From: Flavobacterium piscis
GTDB lineage: Bacteria > Bacteroidota > Bacteroidia > Flavobacteriales > Flavobacteriaceae
DNA: 64,000 nt
Assembly (NCBI RefSeq): GCF_001686925.1
Contig: NZ_LVEN01000010.1
Location: 248,001 to 312,000, forward strand
Direction: 5' to 3'
In this document: piece after piece, positions 50,139 through 58,565 of the stretch
Position numbering within the stretch: the first letter of the stretch is position 1
Layout: every line of letters begins with the position of its first letter
Position numbers and translations under genes: made by a program
The notes under the pieces: generated by a model
Database searches by the model: none
Seen by the model: the letters and a program-made list of their open reading frames with translations, nothing else
What the model was told of the DNA's origin: nothing

Positions 50139-50325
50139 CACAGATTAAAGGATTTGAAATGATTTCTTTTTCTGTGTATTTATTTTTTCTCGCAGATTTA
50201 GCAGATCATGCAGATTTTTAATTTTTAATTCTCAATTTTTAATTCTTTAATCTGTGGCTATATTTTTTTGCCACCAATTACACAAATTATCACAAATTTA
50301 ATTCGTGGAAATTCGTGCAATTCGT
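50139..50325. repeat. Palindromic GCCACAGATTAAAGGATT repeat upstream of the GH97 gene
   Basis: GCCACAGATTAAAGGATTT at 50139 has its inverse AATCTGTGGC near 50250-50259. CTCGCAGATTTAGCAGATCA is also present, as are GCCACCAATTACACAAATT and AATTCGTGGAAATTCGTG. It is related to the elements at 47724 and 52758. The 309-bp gap has no gene. Confidence 0.75.
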
Positions 50326-50335
50326 GGCTGACTTT

Positions 50336-52735
50336 TTATTTTATCCACTCTGTTTTAAAAGTGGTTTTTCCGTTTAGTGGATTTGCAGCTACGTCAAAAT
50401 TGTTTCCGTTTTTGGTTACTTTTATTTCTTGTACTGCATCACCGTCCGGTAAAAATACTTTGGCTGTCGCCGAAGTTGTTTTGTCACTTGCATATACTTT
50501 AAGTGTCAATTTACTCCAATCCATGTCTTTTGTAGATTGTGCTAAAGCGATGTGGGGCAAAGCTGTTCCGTCTTTTACTAACACTACAATTGGTATTTCT
50601 CCTGCTTTGATTTTATGCCAACCCGATTGGTATACTTTTTTAGTTTGGTAATCAATCCATGTTCCTTCCGGAAGATAAACATCTCTTTCTGTAACCTCTT
50701 CAAAAAGCGGTGCAACCAGCATGCTTGATCCAAATAAGTATTCGTTGTCTACTAACCATGCTCCGGGATCGTTTGGATATTCTACGAATAATGCACGCAT
50801 CATTGGTAATCCTTTTTGAGAACTTTCTTTGGCCTGAGCGTAGATATACGGCATTAATTCGTAACGCATATTATCGGCTTTTCTAAATCCTTCAAGGAAA
50901 TCTTTGCTGTACAACCAAGGTTCGCGAGGCGGTTCGCCATGGCTTCTTACGTGAGAAGTTAACATTCCGAAAGGTGTCCATCTTCTGTATAAATTCTCCG
51001 GAGATTTAGTTGCAAATCCACCAACATCGTGACTCCAGAAACTGAATCCGCTAAGACCTAAAGAAAGTCCGCCGCGTAATTCTGCAGACATTGCTCCGTT
51101 TGTGGTTTCAGAATCTCCTCCCCAATGTAAAGGATAACGCTGACTTCCTGCCCAAGTACTTCTCGCCCAGATTAAAGTATATCCTTTTTCTTTTTGAGTG
51201 ATTTCTGCAACAGCTTTATTGTATCGTAATGGATATAAGTTGTGTTCGTAGAAACCAGTTCTTCCCGAATGGTAAATTCCTTCCGGTGGTGCCGCTTCTC
51301 CAAAATCTACTTTGAAAACCGCAACTCCTTCATCAAATAATTTTTTCAACTTCGCTTGATACCAAGTCACCGTTTCTGGATTTGAGAAATCTAAAACTGC
51401 ATCTTCATAAGGAAGGTTTCCTTTTCTGTCTCTTACTGCTAAGTTTTTATCCATTATTTCAGGAAACAAAGTATTCTTTGGCGTGAAATAAGGCAATTGC
51501 CATAAACAAACCTGGAAACCATCTTTCTTTAAATCAGACATCATTTTTGTAGCATCCGGGAAACGAGATTTTGCAAACTCATAGTTGTTTCTCCAATCTA
51601 CATCAAACCAGCCTGTATCAAAATGAATAACATCGGTTGGAATTTTATATTTACGCAAATCTTTTGCTACTTCGCGTCCTTCTTTTTCAGAGAAATACGT
51701 AATACGGCTCATCCAGAATCCAAAAGACCAAAGCGGCGGCATGGCAGCTTTTCCGGTTAAATTAGTGTACTGATCTAAAACGTCTTTTGGTTCTCCGATG
51801 AAGAAAAACAAATCGGCTTCGTCATCGCCAATATACATTTCGTTTGCACTTGAGAAATATTTTCCAAAGTCAACCGTAATTGGTGTTGAATGGTGCATGA
51901 AAACTCCGTAACCACGACTGCTCATGTAAAATGGAATCGGTTTGTACATCGTTTCATTTTGGATTCCGTTTGCGTCATCTGCCCATAAAACTACTTTTTG
52001 ACCGCGTTTGTTTAATTGTGTGAATGATTCACCGCAACCAAATATTTTTTCGTCTGGTTCTAAGCTGAAAGCTGCGCCCATACTTCTTGAGTAATCGCTG
52101 TTTCTGCGAACATAAGAAAACGGAAGTGTTGGTGTATACGTGTTTTTAAAATCAGTATCGTGAAGTGTACTGGTCAACAATTTTCCTTTTTCATCGTAGA
52201 TTTTTACGTGCCAGGGTTTTGTCAGGATTTCAACTCTTCCATGTTTACTTGTATAACTGTGACCGCCTTCAATTTTAGAATATTTCCATAATTCAGGATG
52301 GTTTGGCGCAACGCCGTCAATCAGCATTAAAGATTCTTTTTGCGGATGAAATTGCGGTCCAGATGTCGTTTTGATACGAACTGTTCGATCTGAAACAAAC
52401 TGAATTTCGAATGGTAAAACAGGAGATTCTTCGTATTCTGTTGTTGGAAATTCGTTTGCTTTTTCAACGTCTGGCTTCATCATCATGTTGTTGAAAGCCT
52501 GACGCGTTTTATAATTGTATCTCAAATATTTTATAGTTCCTTTTCCTGTTGCAGGATCAAAAGAAGCTAATTCATCGGCAAAATAAAAGGTGTTCAGATA
52601 ATTCTGAAAATCTTTACTGATGTCTATTGGTGCATTTAGTACGTCTGCATTTTGGATTTGAGCACTAGCATTTGGAACTGCCAAAAATCCAAACATAAAC
52701 GCAGAAAGCAATGTGGTTAATTTTGAGTTTTTCAT
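50336..52735 (-). CDS. GH31 alpha-xylosidase-type glycoside hydrolase
   Basis: This 799-residue exported enzyme (signal peptide 1-25) has the GH31 catalytic barrel with nucleophile aspartate in VFKVDFGEAAP near residue 476 and acid/base aspartate in PLHWGGDSETT near residue 540. KVDFGE is shared with YicI-type alpha-xylosidases. In this locus the enzyme would remove alpha-1,6-xylose from the non-reducing end of xyloglucan oligosaccharides, supplying xylose to XylA and XylB encoded at the head of the locus. Confidence 0.94.
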   Translation of the reverse strand: MKNSKLTTLLSAFMFGFLAVPNASAQIQNADVLNAPIDISKDFQNYLNTFYFADELASFDPATGKGTIKYLRYNYKTRQAFNNMMMKPDVEKANEFPTTEYEESPVLPFEIQFVSDRTVRIKTTSGPQFHPQKESLMLIDGVAPNHPELWKYSKIEGGHSYTSKHGRVEILTKPWHVKIYDEKGKLLTSTLHDTDFKNTYTPTLPFSYVRRNSDYSRSMGAAFSLEPDEKIFGCGESFTQLNKRGQKVVLWADDANGIQNETMYKPIPFYMSSRGYGVFMHHSTPITVDFGKYFSSANEMYIGDDEADLFFFIGEPKDVLDQYTNLTGKAAMPPLWSFGFWMSRITYFSEKEGREVAKDLRKYKIPTDVIHFDTGWFDVDWRNNYEFAKSRFPDATKMMSDLKKDGFQVCLWQLPYFTPKNTLFPEIMDKNLAVRDRKGNLPYEDAVLDFSNPETVTWYQAKLKKLFDEGVAVFKVDFGEAAPPEGIYHSGRTGFYEHNLYPLRYNKAVAEITQKEKGYTLIWARSTWAGSQRYPLHWGGDSETTNGAMSAELRGGLSLGLSGFSFWSHDVGGFATKSPENLYRRWTPFGMLTSHVRSHGEPPREPWLYSKDFLEGFRKADNMRYELMPYIYAQAKESSQKGLPMMRALFVEYPNDPGAWLVDNEYLFGSSMLVAPLFEEVTERDVYLPEGTWIDYQTKKVYQSGWHKIKAGEIPIVVLVKDGTALPHIALAQSTKDMDWSKLTLKVYASDKTTSATAKVFLPDGDAVQEIKVTKNGNNFDVAANPLNGKTTFKTEWIK

Positions 52736-52757
52736 TGGTTACTTTTTATTTTTTTTT

Positions 52758-52955
52758 GCCACAGATTAAAAGGATTCGAAAGGATTTTTTTTCTTTTTTC
52801 TTTTCTCTCGCAGATTTAGCAGATTATGCAGATTTAAATCTTTTTAATCATTTTATCTGTTGCTATCTTTTTACAGAGATTTGGAAAAATAAATCTGCAT
52901 GATCTGCTAAATCTGCGAGAGCATAAAAATCTTTTTAATCCTTTTAATCTGTGGC
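52758..52955. repeat. Nested palindrome between GH2 and GH31 genes
   Basis: The outer arms are GCCACAGATTAAAAGGATT (52758) and AATCCTTTTAATCTGTGGC (ending 52955). The inner arms are CTCTCGCAGATTTAGCAG and CTGCTAAATCTGCGAGAG. The whole 198 bp could fold as one long branched hairpin. It is the most complete member of the family seen at 47724 and 50139. Confidence 0.85.
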
Positions 52956-52976
52956 TATATTTAAAATTTCAAAAAT

Positions 52977-55466
52977 TCATTCCGTTGTAATTACAATTGT
53001 TGATTGTTTCAATCCATTCGCTTTAGCGGTTAATTCTAATCTTTCGGCTGAATTACCCGATTGAACGATTACTAAACATTTTCCTGCCAAAGCGGTATGT
53101 TTAGTTCCTTTGTACGGTTCGTGACTTACGGGATCACCGCTGCAAACACCAACTATTTTTCCGTTTCCTTTTAATGAAAAATTGATTTCGTTATTGGCAT
53201 TCGGAACTAAAGTACCTTTATCATCTAAAATATCAACTGTAACAAATGACAAATCATTTTTGTCTGCTTTGATTGTACTTCTGTCTGCGGTTAATTTTAA
53301 CTGCGAAGGATTTCCAGCCGTTTTAATTTCTTTTTCTAAAACCACTTTTCCGTCTTTACGAGAAATGGCTTTTAAAGTTCCCGCTTCAAAAGGAATTCTC
53401 CACATTACATGAAGATCGTCTCCTTTTTTACTTCTTTTTCCAACTGATTTTCCGTTTACGAAAAGTTCCACCTCATCGGCTTTATTGTAATAGGCCCAAA
53501 CATCAACGGTTTGTCCTGCTTTCCAGTTCCAATGCGGAAAAATGTGAAGGACGGTTTTGTCTGTCCATTCGCTTTGGTACATATAATAAACGTCTTTTGG
53601 GAAACCGGCTAGATCTACAATTCCGAAATACGAACTGATCGACGGCCATTCGTATGGAGTTGGTTCTCCGATATAATCAAAACCGGTCCAAATGTACATT
53701 CCGGAAAGGAAATCGTGTTTTTTAATTACTTTCCAGGTTGCTTCGTGCGTTGATCCCCAAGGCGTCTGTACCTGATCGTAAGCTGAAACAGTGTTGTTCG
53801 GATTTCCTCCTTCAAATTTTTTATCCCAACTAACCGGCCATTTTTTTATGGTATCTGAAACGGCATCATAATAGCCTCTTGTTTGCAAACCTGAAGTTGT
53901 TTCTGTTGCTATGAATGGTGTATTTGGAAAGTTTTTTTGATGATGCGCATACGTTTGATGTGCATAATTGTATCCGATTAAGTCTAAAACACCAGATGCG
54001 GCAAGCGGATTAATCGATACATTGTTTTTCTCAAACTGTAACGTCACTTCATCAATATTCATATTTACCGGCGGATTCATCGCTGCAGTCAACGGACGTG
54101 TTTTATCGTACTGACGTGTAATTGCGGCTAATTCTTTGGCAATTACAACACCCGTTTCGTTCCATTGTTCTGGAATTTCATTTCCAATACTCCAAACAAA
54201 AATACTTGGGTGATTACGGTCACGCAGCAATTGATCAATTAGATCTTTTTTGTGCCATTTGTCCCAATCGTTTCCGTAGTCGTATTTGGTTTTGGTTTGT
54301 TTCCACATGTCGAAAGCTTCATCCATGACAATGAAACCCATTTTATCGCATAGATCTAAAAGTTCCGGAGCGGGAGGATTATGAGAAGTTCTGATTCCGT
54401 TTACGCCCATTTCTTTCATAATCTCTAACTGGCGTTCGATAGCGCGCGTATTGATCGCAGCACCTAACGGACCTAAATCATGATGTAAACAAACTCCTTT
54501 TATTTTTACCTGTTTTCCATTCAAAATAAAACCTTTATTCAAATCAAATTTAAAATCTCTGATTCCGAAATTGGTTTTGTATTGATCAATGATTTTATCG
54601 TCAAGCGAAATTTCTGTAACTGCGGTATACAATTCCGGTTTTTCAACCGACCATAAAACAGGGCTTTCTACTTCTGCCGATTGTTTTAAGGTTTGATTGG
54701 CATTGGCACTAATCGTTATATTTTGAGTAACCGATGTTACTTTGGTATCTTCTTTAAAAATAGTAGTGGTTACGGTCGCTTTTTTTGCTGCTGCGTTTTG
54801 ATTTTGAATGGTAGTTTCAAAATGTACCGAAGCTTTTTGAGCCGTAACTTTTGGCGTTGTCACATAAGTTCCCCATTGTGCAACATGCAGTTTATCTGTA
54901 GTTTCGATCCAGACATTTCTAAAAATTCCTGAACCTGAATACCAACGTGAATTAGGTTGTTTTGAATTGTCAACCTTAACAATTATTTCATTGTTTTTGT
55001 CTCCATAATTTAAATATGGCGACATATCATATTGAAAACCAATATATCCGTTTGGACGTTTTCCTAAATAATGTCCGTTTACCCAAACTTCACTGTCTTT
55101 GTAAACGCCGTCAAAAGTAATAGAAGTCACTTTTGTGCTGTCTTCAGCAGGGACTTTGAATGTTTTTTTATACCAGCCTAAACCTCCGTTTAGAGCTCCG
55201 CCTCCATAACCTGCAGGACTTTTTTCGTCAAAATTACCTTCGATACTCCAATCGTGAGGAACGTCTAAGGTTCTCCATTTGGTTGAAGCGCCAATGGTAT
55301 CTTTATCAATTAAGCTATCATTTAAATGAAAACTCCAATCTGAATTAAAAGAAACTTTTCTGTTTGCAAAAGCATCCTCTTTTTTGCTGCAAGAGCCCAA
55401 CAAGATAATTCCGATTAGCATTAATAATGGTAGTCCATTATTGAAGTATTTTCTTTTATTCTTCAT
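52977..55466 (-). CDS. GH2 beta-galactosidase lipoprotein
   Basis: I chose the ATG at 55466, which gives a lipoprotein signal ending LLGSCSKK; an in-frame ATG 93 bp upstream would add an unlikely 31-residue leader. The 829-residue product has GH2 sugar-binding, Ig-like and barrel domains: WRTLDVPHDWSIEG, RTSHNPPAPELLDLCD, the acid/base in SIGNEIPEQWNE, and the nucleophile in FIATETTSG. C-terminal beta domains follow. The expected role is removal of beta-1,2-galactose from xyloglucan side chains. Confidence 0.93.
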   Translation of the reverse strand: MKNKRKYFNNGLPLLMLIGIILLGSCSKKEDAFANRKVSFNSDWSFHLNDSLIDKDTIGASTKWRTLDVPHDWSIEGNFDEKSPAGYGGGALNGGLGWYKKTFKVPAEDSTKVTSITFDGVYKDSEVWVNGHYLGKRPNGYIGFQYDMSPYLNYGDKNNEIIVKVDNSKQPNSRWYSGSGIFRNVWIETTDKLHVAQWGTYVTTPKVTAQKASVHFETTIQNQNAAAKKATVTTTIFKEDTKVTSVTQNITISANANQTLKQSAEVESPVLWSVEKPELYTAVTEISLDDKIIDQYKTNFGIRDFKFDLNKGFILNGKQVKIKGVCLHHDLGPLGAAINTRAIERQLEIMKEMGVNGIRTSHNPPAPELLDLCDKMGFIVMDEAFDMWKQTKTKYDYGNDWDKWHKKDLIDQLLRDRNHPSIFVWSIGNEIPEQWNETGVVIAKELAAITRQYDKTRPLTAAMNPPVNMNIDEVTLQFEKNNVSINPLAASGVLDLIGYNYAHQTYAHHQKNFPNTPFIATETTSGLQTRGYYDAVSDTIKKWPVSWDKKFEGGNPNNTVSAYDQVQTPWGSTHEATWKVIKKHDFLSGMYIWTGFDYIGEPTPYEWPSISSYFGIVDLAGFPKDVYYMYQSEWTDKTVLHIFPHWNWKAGQTVDVWAYYNKADEVELFVNGKSVGKRSKKGDDLHVMWRIPFEAGTLKAISRKDGKVVLEKEIKTAGNPSQLKLTADRSTIKADKNDLSFVTVDILDDKGTLVPNANNEINFSLKGNGKIVGVCSGDPVSHEPYKGTKHTALAGKCLVIVQSGNSAERLELTAKANGLKQSTIVITTE

Positions 55467-55507
55467 TTTTAAAGGATTTTTAATATTTAAAAACAAATAT
55501 AAACATA

Positions 55508-55593
55508 CCGATAGGCGACTTTGTAAATCACCTACCGGTTGTTTTATACTTTTAAACAATTTGGTTTTTATAACTAAAAACCAAATTGTTTAA
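55508..55593 (-). promoter_or_regulatory. Two intra-operon hairpins, one a perfect 19-bp stem
   Basis: TTAAACAATTTGGTTTTTA (55552-55570) and its exact complement (55575-55593) are separated by only TAAC and cover the stop codon of the glycan-binding protein gene. Next to it ACCGATAGG and CCTACCGGT (55508-55539) form a weaker hairpin. In the direction of transcription the structure follows SusCD and the glycan-binding gene and precedes the GH2 gene, a good position for an attenuator, terminator or RNA-stability element. Confidence 0.65.
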
Positions 55594-56960
55594 GGGATGA
55601 TGTAATGGAAAACGAACCACTCATCTTTAGTTGCATCATAAGATGTTCCTAACCAAATACCTTTTTGAAGATAATCTTTATTGTATGCTTTTACTACTTT
55701 AATAACATTTACAGTTGGACTCATCCAGCTATCTGAATTTTGAATCAAGGTATCTGTTCCTAAATTAATTTCGTTGGTTGCTGCATTTATGGTAAATAAA
55801 CCTGTAGTTACTACACCATTTTGACTGCGGGTATAGTTTAATTTACCTCCCCATTGATCAAAACGAATCCATGAATTACCTGCTACTGTAGCCCAACCAG
55901 GGTTCCATCCCCAATCAGAAGAACTGCTGGCATCAACTGTCCATCCTATACCTTTTCCTACCCAGTCCACAGGGTTTCCTCCTGCATCTAATTTCCAAAC
56001 TCTTCCTGCACCAGCACCACCGGTTAACATAGTTACTAATTCTCCAGGGGCAAAAGTTGGATTGTAGCCTTCGTCAAAAACTGGTACTGTAACTGGAGGA
56101 ACGTAGGTATCGGCATGTTCTTTAGAAACAAAATTCCAGATGTACCACCATGGTCCTTCGCTATTGGTTCTCTTAATTGCAATTCGTAACTGATTGTCAG
56201 TAAGTGTTAATACTTTGATTTCACTTGTCCAGTTGCTTGCATTTGCAATATAATTATCCGGTCTTAGGATAGTTGCTCCTGTAGTTGTTAAAGTATGTGC
56301 ATTAACATCTAAGAAATAAGCTCCGCTTTCGATACTAGTTCCGTCAGCTTCATGAGTAGTCATGAATGGTCCACCGTCAAGGCTGAATGTCATATATCTT
56401 CCCCAGTGCATATCTGCATCTGTACTTGAATTTGCATTTCCTGCAGGTTCCCAGTTTGGAGAAAATTTATTCCACTCAACTACTGTATTAGGATCTGCAA
56501 AAGACATTGCTCCCTGAGCCAAACCGTATTTACCATTGTCAAGTACCCAAGATTTTTTGTGTCCAACGCCACCAGATAATGCAGTCCAAAGAGGATCATT
56601 AACATAATTTAGGTTGTCCTCACTTACTGTAATAGTTACAGGATCTAATTCGACAATACCACCATCTGTTACTGCTGAGATTTTAATAGTATAAGAACCT
56701 TTAAAAGCATATTGTACTTTTTGTTCGGCTTTATTCGATTTTCCTGTAACATAATCCCAGTTTAACACCACTCCCGGAGTTGTGTTTTTTAATAATACTG
56801 TATTCCCTCCCGGATCTGTAACTAAATCCTGAGTAATATCAAAATGTATATCCGATTTGTCCATTGCGCTGTCCAGAGCATATGAATCTGGAGAACAAGA
56901 CGAAACCAGCATTAGTGCTAACACCAAAAATGATGTAATTAATAATTTAATATTTTTCAT
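55590..56960 (-). CDS. Surface glycan-binding lipoprotein with PKD-like domain
   Basis: A lipobox (LVSSCSPD, C22) is followed by an acidic stretch. Residues about 36-112 form a PKD-like Ig domain (YAFKGSYTIKISAV). Two related modules follow, one starting LWTALSGGVGHKKSWVLD (about 122) and one LVTMLTGGAGAGRVWKLD (about 310); both end in beta-rich Trp-rich sequence. The position immediately after SusD is that of SusE/SGBP proteins, which bind the polysaccharide at the cell surface. Trp-rich faces suit flat beta-glucan binding. Ligand specificity is inferred from the locus only. Confidence 0.87.
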   Translation of the reverse strand: MKNIKLLITSFLVLALMLVSSCSPDSYALDSAMDKSDIHFDITQDLVTDPGGNTVLLKNTTPGVVLNWDYVTGKSNKAEQKVQYAFKGSYTIKISAVTDGGIVELDPVTITVSEDNLNYVNDPLWTALSGGVGHKKSWVLDNGKYGLAQGAMSFADPNTVVEWNKFSPNWEPAGNANSSTDADMHWGRYMTFSLDGGPFMTTHEADGTSIESGAYFLDVNAHTLTTTGATILRPDNYIANASNWTSEIKVLTLTDNQLRIAIKRTNSEGPWWYIWNFVSKEHADTYVPPVTVPVFDEGYNPTFAPGELVTMLTGGAGAGRVWKLDAGGNPVDWVGKGIGWTVDASSSSDWGWNPGWATVAGNSWIRFDQWGGKLNYTRSQNGVVTTGLFTINAATNEINLGTDTLIQNSDSWMSPTVNVIKVVKAYNKDYLQKGIWLGTSYDATKDEWFVFHYIIP

Positions 56961-56982
56961 TTCTTTGATTTTTTAGTTAAAA

Positions 56983-58554
56983 TTACCAACCAGCATTTTG
57001 TTTCAAAACTCCTCCGGATAATGTAATCTGAGTATTCGGGATTTGGATCAATCCTTTTGTTTCCTGAATTTTACCTGCCGAAATTGTTTTTGTTGTAGGA
57101 ACTCCACCATTTAATAATGTTGTAGATTCTGCAATTGCAGAAGAAGCTTTTCCGATACCCTGACGTAATAAATCATAGTATCTTACTCCTTCAAGAGCAA
57201 ACTCCAGGCGTCTCTCGTTCAAAATATTATCAGCATTTACCGGTAATGAAACAAAATTCTCTTTGTAAGCTCTTTCTCTAACTTCATCAAAGTAACGTTG
57301 CGCATTTCCGCTTCCTAGTTCTGCAGCCATCAATAAAACGTCAGAGTATCTTAACACGACATAATCCTGAAACTGACTGATATCCCAAAACTGGCTTCCC
57401 ATAGCAATTGGAAGATCTACTCCGTCTTTATTTACCATTGGAGAATATTTTTTGTTGTAATATCCAGTGTATTCTCTTTGGCTATTTTTTTTATCAAATG
57501 GTATTTTTTCTTCATCAACTCCAATGATACTTGCAGTACGTCTTGTATCTGTTGCGCTGTACGCATTCCATAATTTTGAGTTTACAGTAACTCCCCAACC
57601 ACGGCCGTATGGATAAGAAGAGAATTCTCTCATACCAAACATTACCATCCATTGGTTACTATCTGTATTTCCGTTATAGTCACTTGTATAAGTGTATTTT
57701 ATTGAAAACACAAACTCTCTATTACCTTCTCCTGCATATTTCTCTACTGAAGCTGCTGGCCAAAGAGTAGAAAAATCAGCAACTAAACCATGACCACTTG
57801 AAGAAATAACATCTTCTAAATGTCCTAAAGCCTGAGTTTTAGTTACGACACCAGCTAAATCAGTTTTTCCGTAATATCCTGTATAGTATAAGTAAACACG
57901 ACCCAATAAAGATTTTGCTGCCCATTTTGTAATGCGTCCGTTTGGTTTTGCATTGTAAGCTTCTGTAGGCAAATTGTTTGATGCAAATACTAAATCATCT
58001 GCTATTACTTTATAAATTGCTTCTGGAGTGGCCTGCGGAACATTCTCAGAAGTTGGTACTGTCAACAAAGGCACACTTCCCCATAAACGGGTCATTTCAA
58101 AATAAAGATAGGCTCTAATAAATCTCGTTTCAGATTCGTATGTATTTCTTAAAGCAGTGTCGCCTTGCCATTCGATCTGATCCATTTTGGATAATAACAT
58201 ATTACAACGATAAATTCCTTTATAATATGCGATCCAATTGGTATTAAGTAAATCAGTATCTCCGGGAGATCTTGAAATATCAAATTCGTCGATAGCGGCA
58301 TAATTGTAACCATCTGAATTTCCTGTACCTCCAAAACAATTGTCAGACATGATTTCGCTTATTACCGGAATTCCCATTCCTGCACCGCCTGTTGCTACCT
58401 GCATTCCGTCATAACAACCTACTAATGCCACATAAGCATCGTCTTTGGTTTTGTAAAAACTTGTATCTATTGGAGTCAAAGGATCTGTTTCTAAACTACA
58501 AGAACCCAGAGACAATAAACTCAAACAGAAAATATATAAATATGTATTTTTCAT
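56983..58554 (-). CDS. SusD/RagB family nutrient-binding lipoprotein
   Basis: The lipobox LSLGSCSLETDP places the lipid at C19. TPIDTSFYKTKDDAYVALVGCYDGM and ARAYLYFEMTRLWGSVPL (TPR-type helices), and RRLEFALEGVRYYDLLRQG near the end, are standard SusD features. SusD forms the lid of the SusC transporter and delivers oligosaccharide. Length is 523 aa. It starts 11 bp after the SusC gene. Confidence 0.96.
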   Translation of the reverse strand: MKNTYLYIFCLSLLSLGSCSLETDPLTPIDTSFYKTKDDAYVALVGCYDGMQVATGGAGMGIPVISEIMSDNCFGGTGNSDGYNYAAIDEFDISRSPGDTDLLNTNWIAYYKGIYRCNMLLSKMDQIEWQGDTALRNTYESETRFIRAYLYFEMTRLWGSVPLLTVPTSENVPQATPEAIYKVIADDLVFASNNLPTEAYNAKPNGRITKWAAKSLLGRVYLYYTGYYGKTDLAGVVTKTQALGHLEDVISSSGHGLVADFSTLWPAASVEKYAGEGNREFVFSIKYTYTSDYNGNTDSNQWMVMFGMREFSSYPYGRGWGVTVNSKLWNAYSATDTRRTASIIGVDEEKIPFDKKNSQREYTGYYNKKYSPMVNKDGVDLPIAMGSQFWDISQFQDYVVLRYSDVLLMAAELGSGNAQRYFDEVRERAYKENFVSLPVNADNILNERRLEFALEGVRYYDLLRQGIGKASSAIAESTTLLNGGVPTTKTISAGKIQETKGLIQIPNTQITLSGGVLKQNAGW

Positions 58555-58565
58555 CTTTTTATTTA

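Noticed and set aside
55467..55559. Upstream start of the GH2 gene
   Set aside because: It would place 31 residues before a complete lipoprotein signal and run through the hairpin region.
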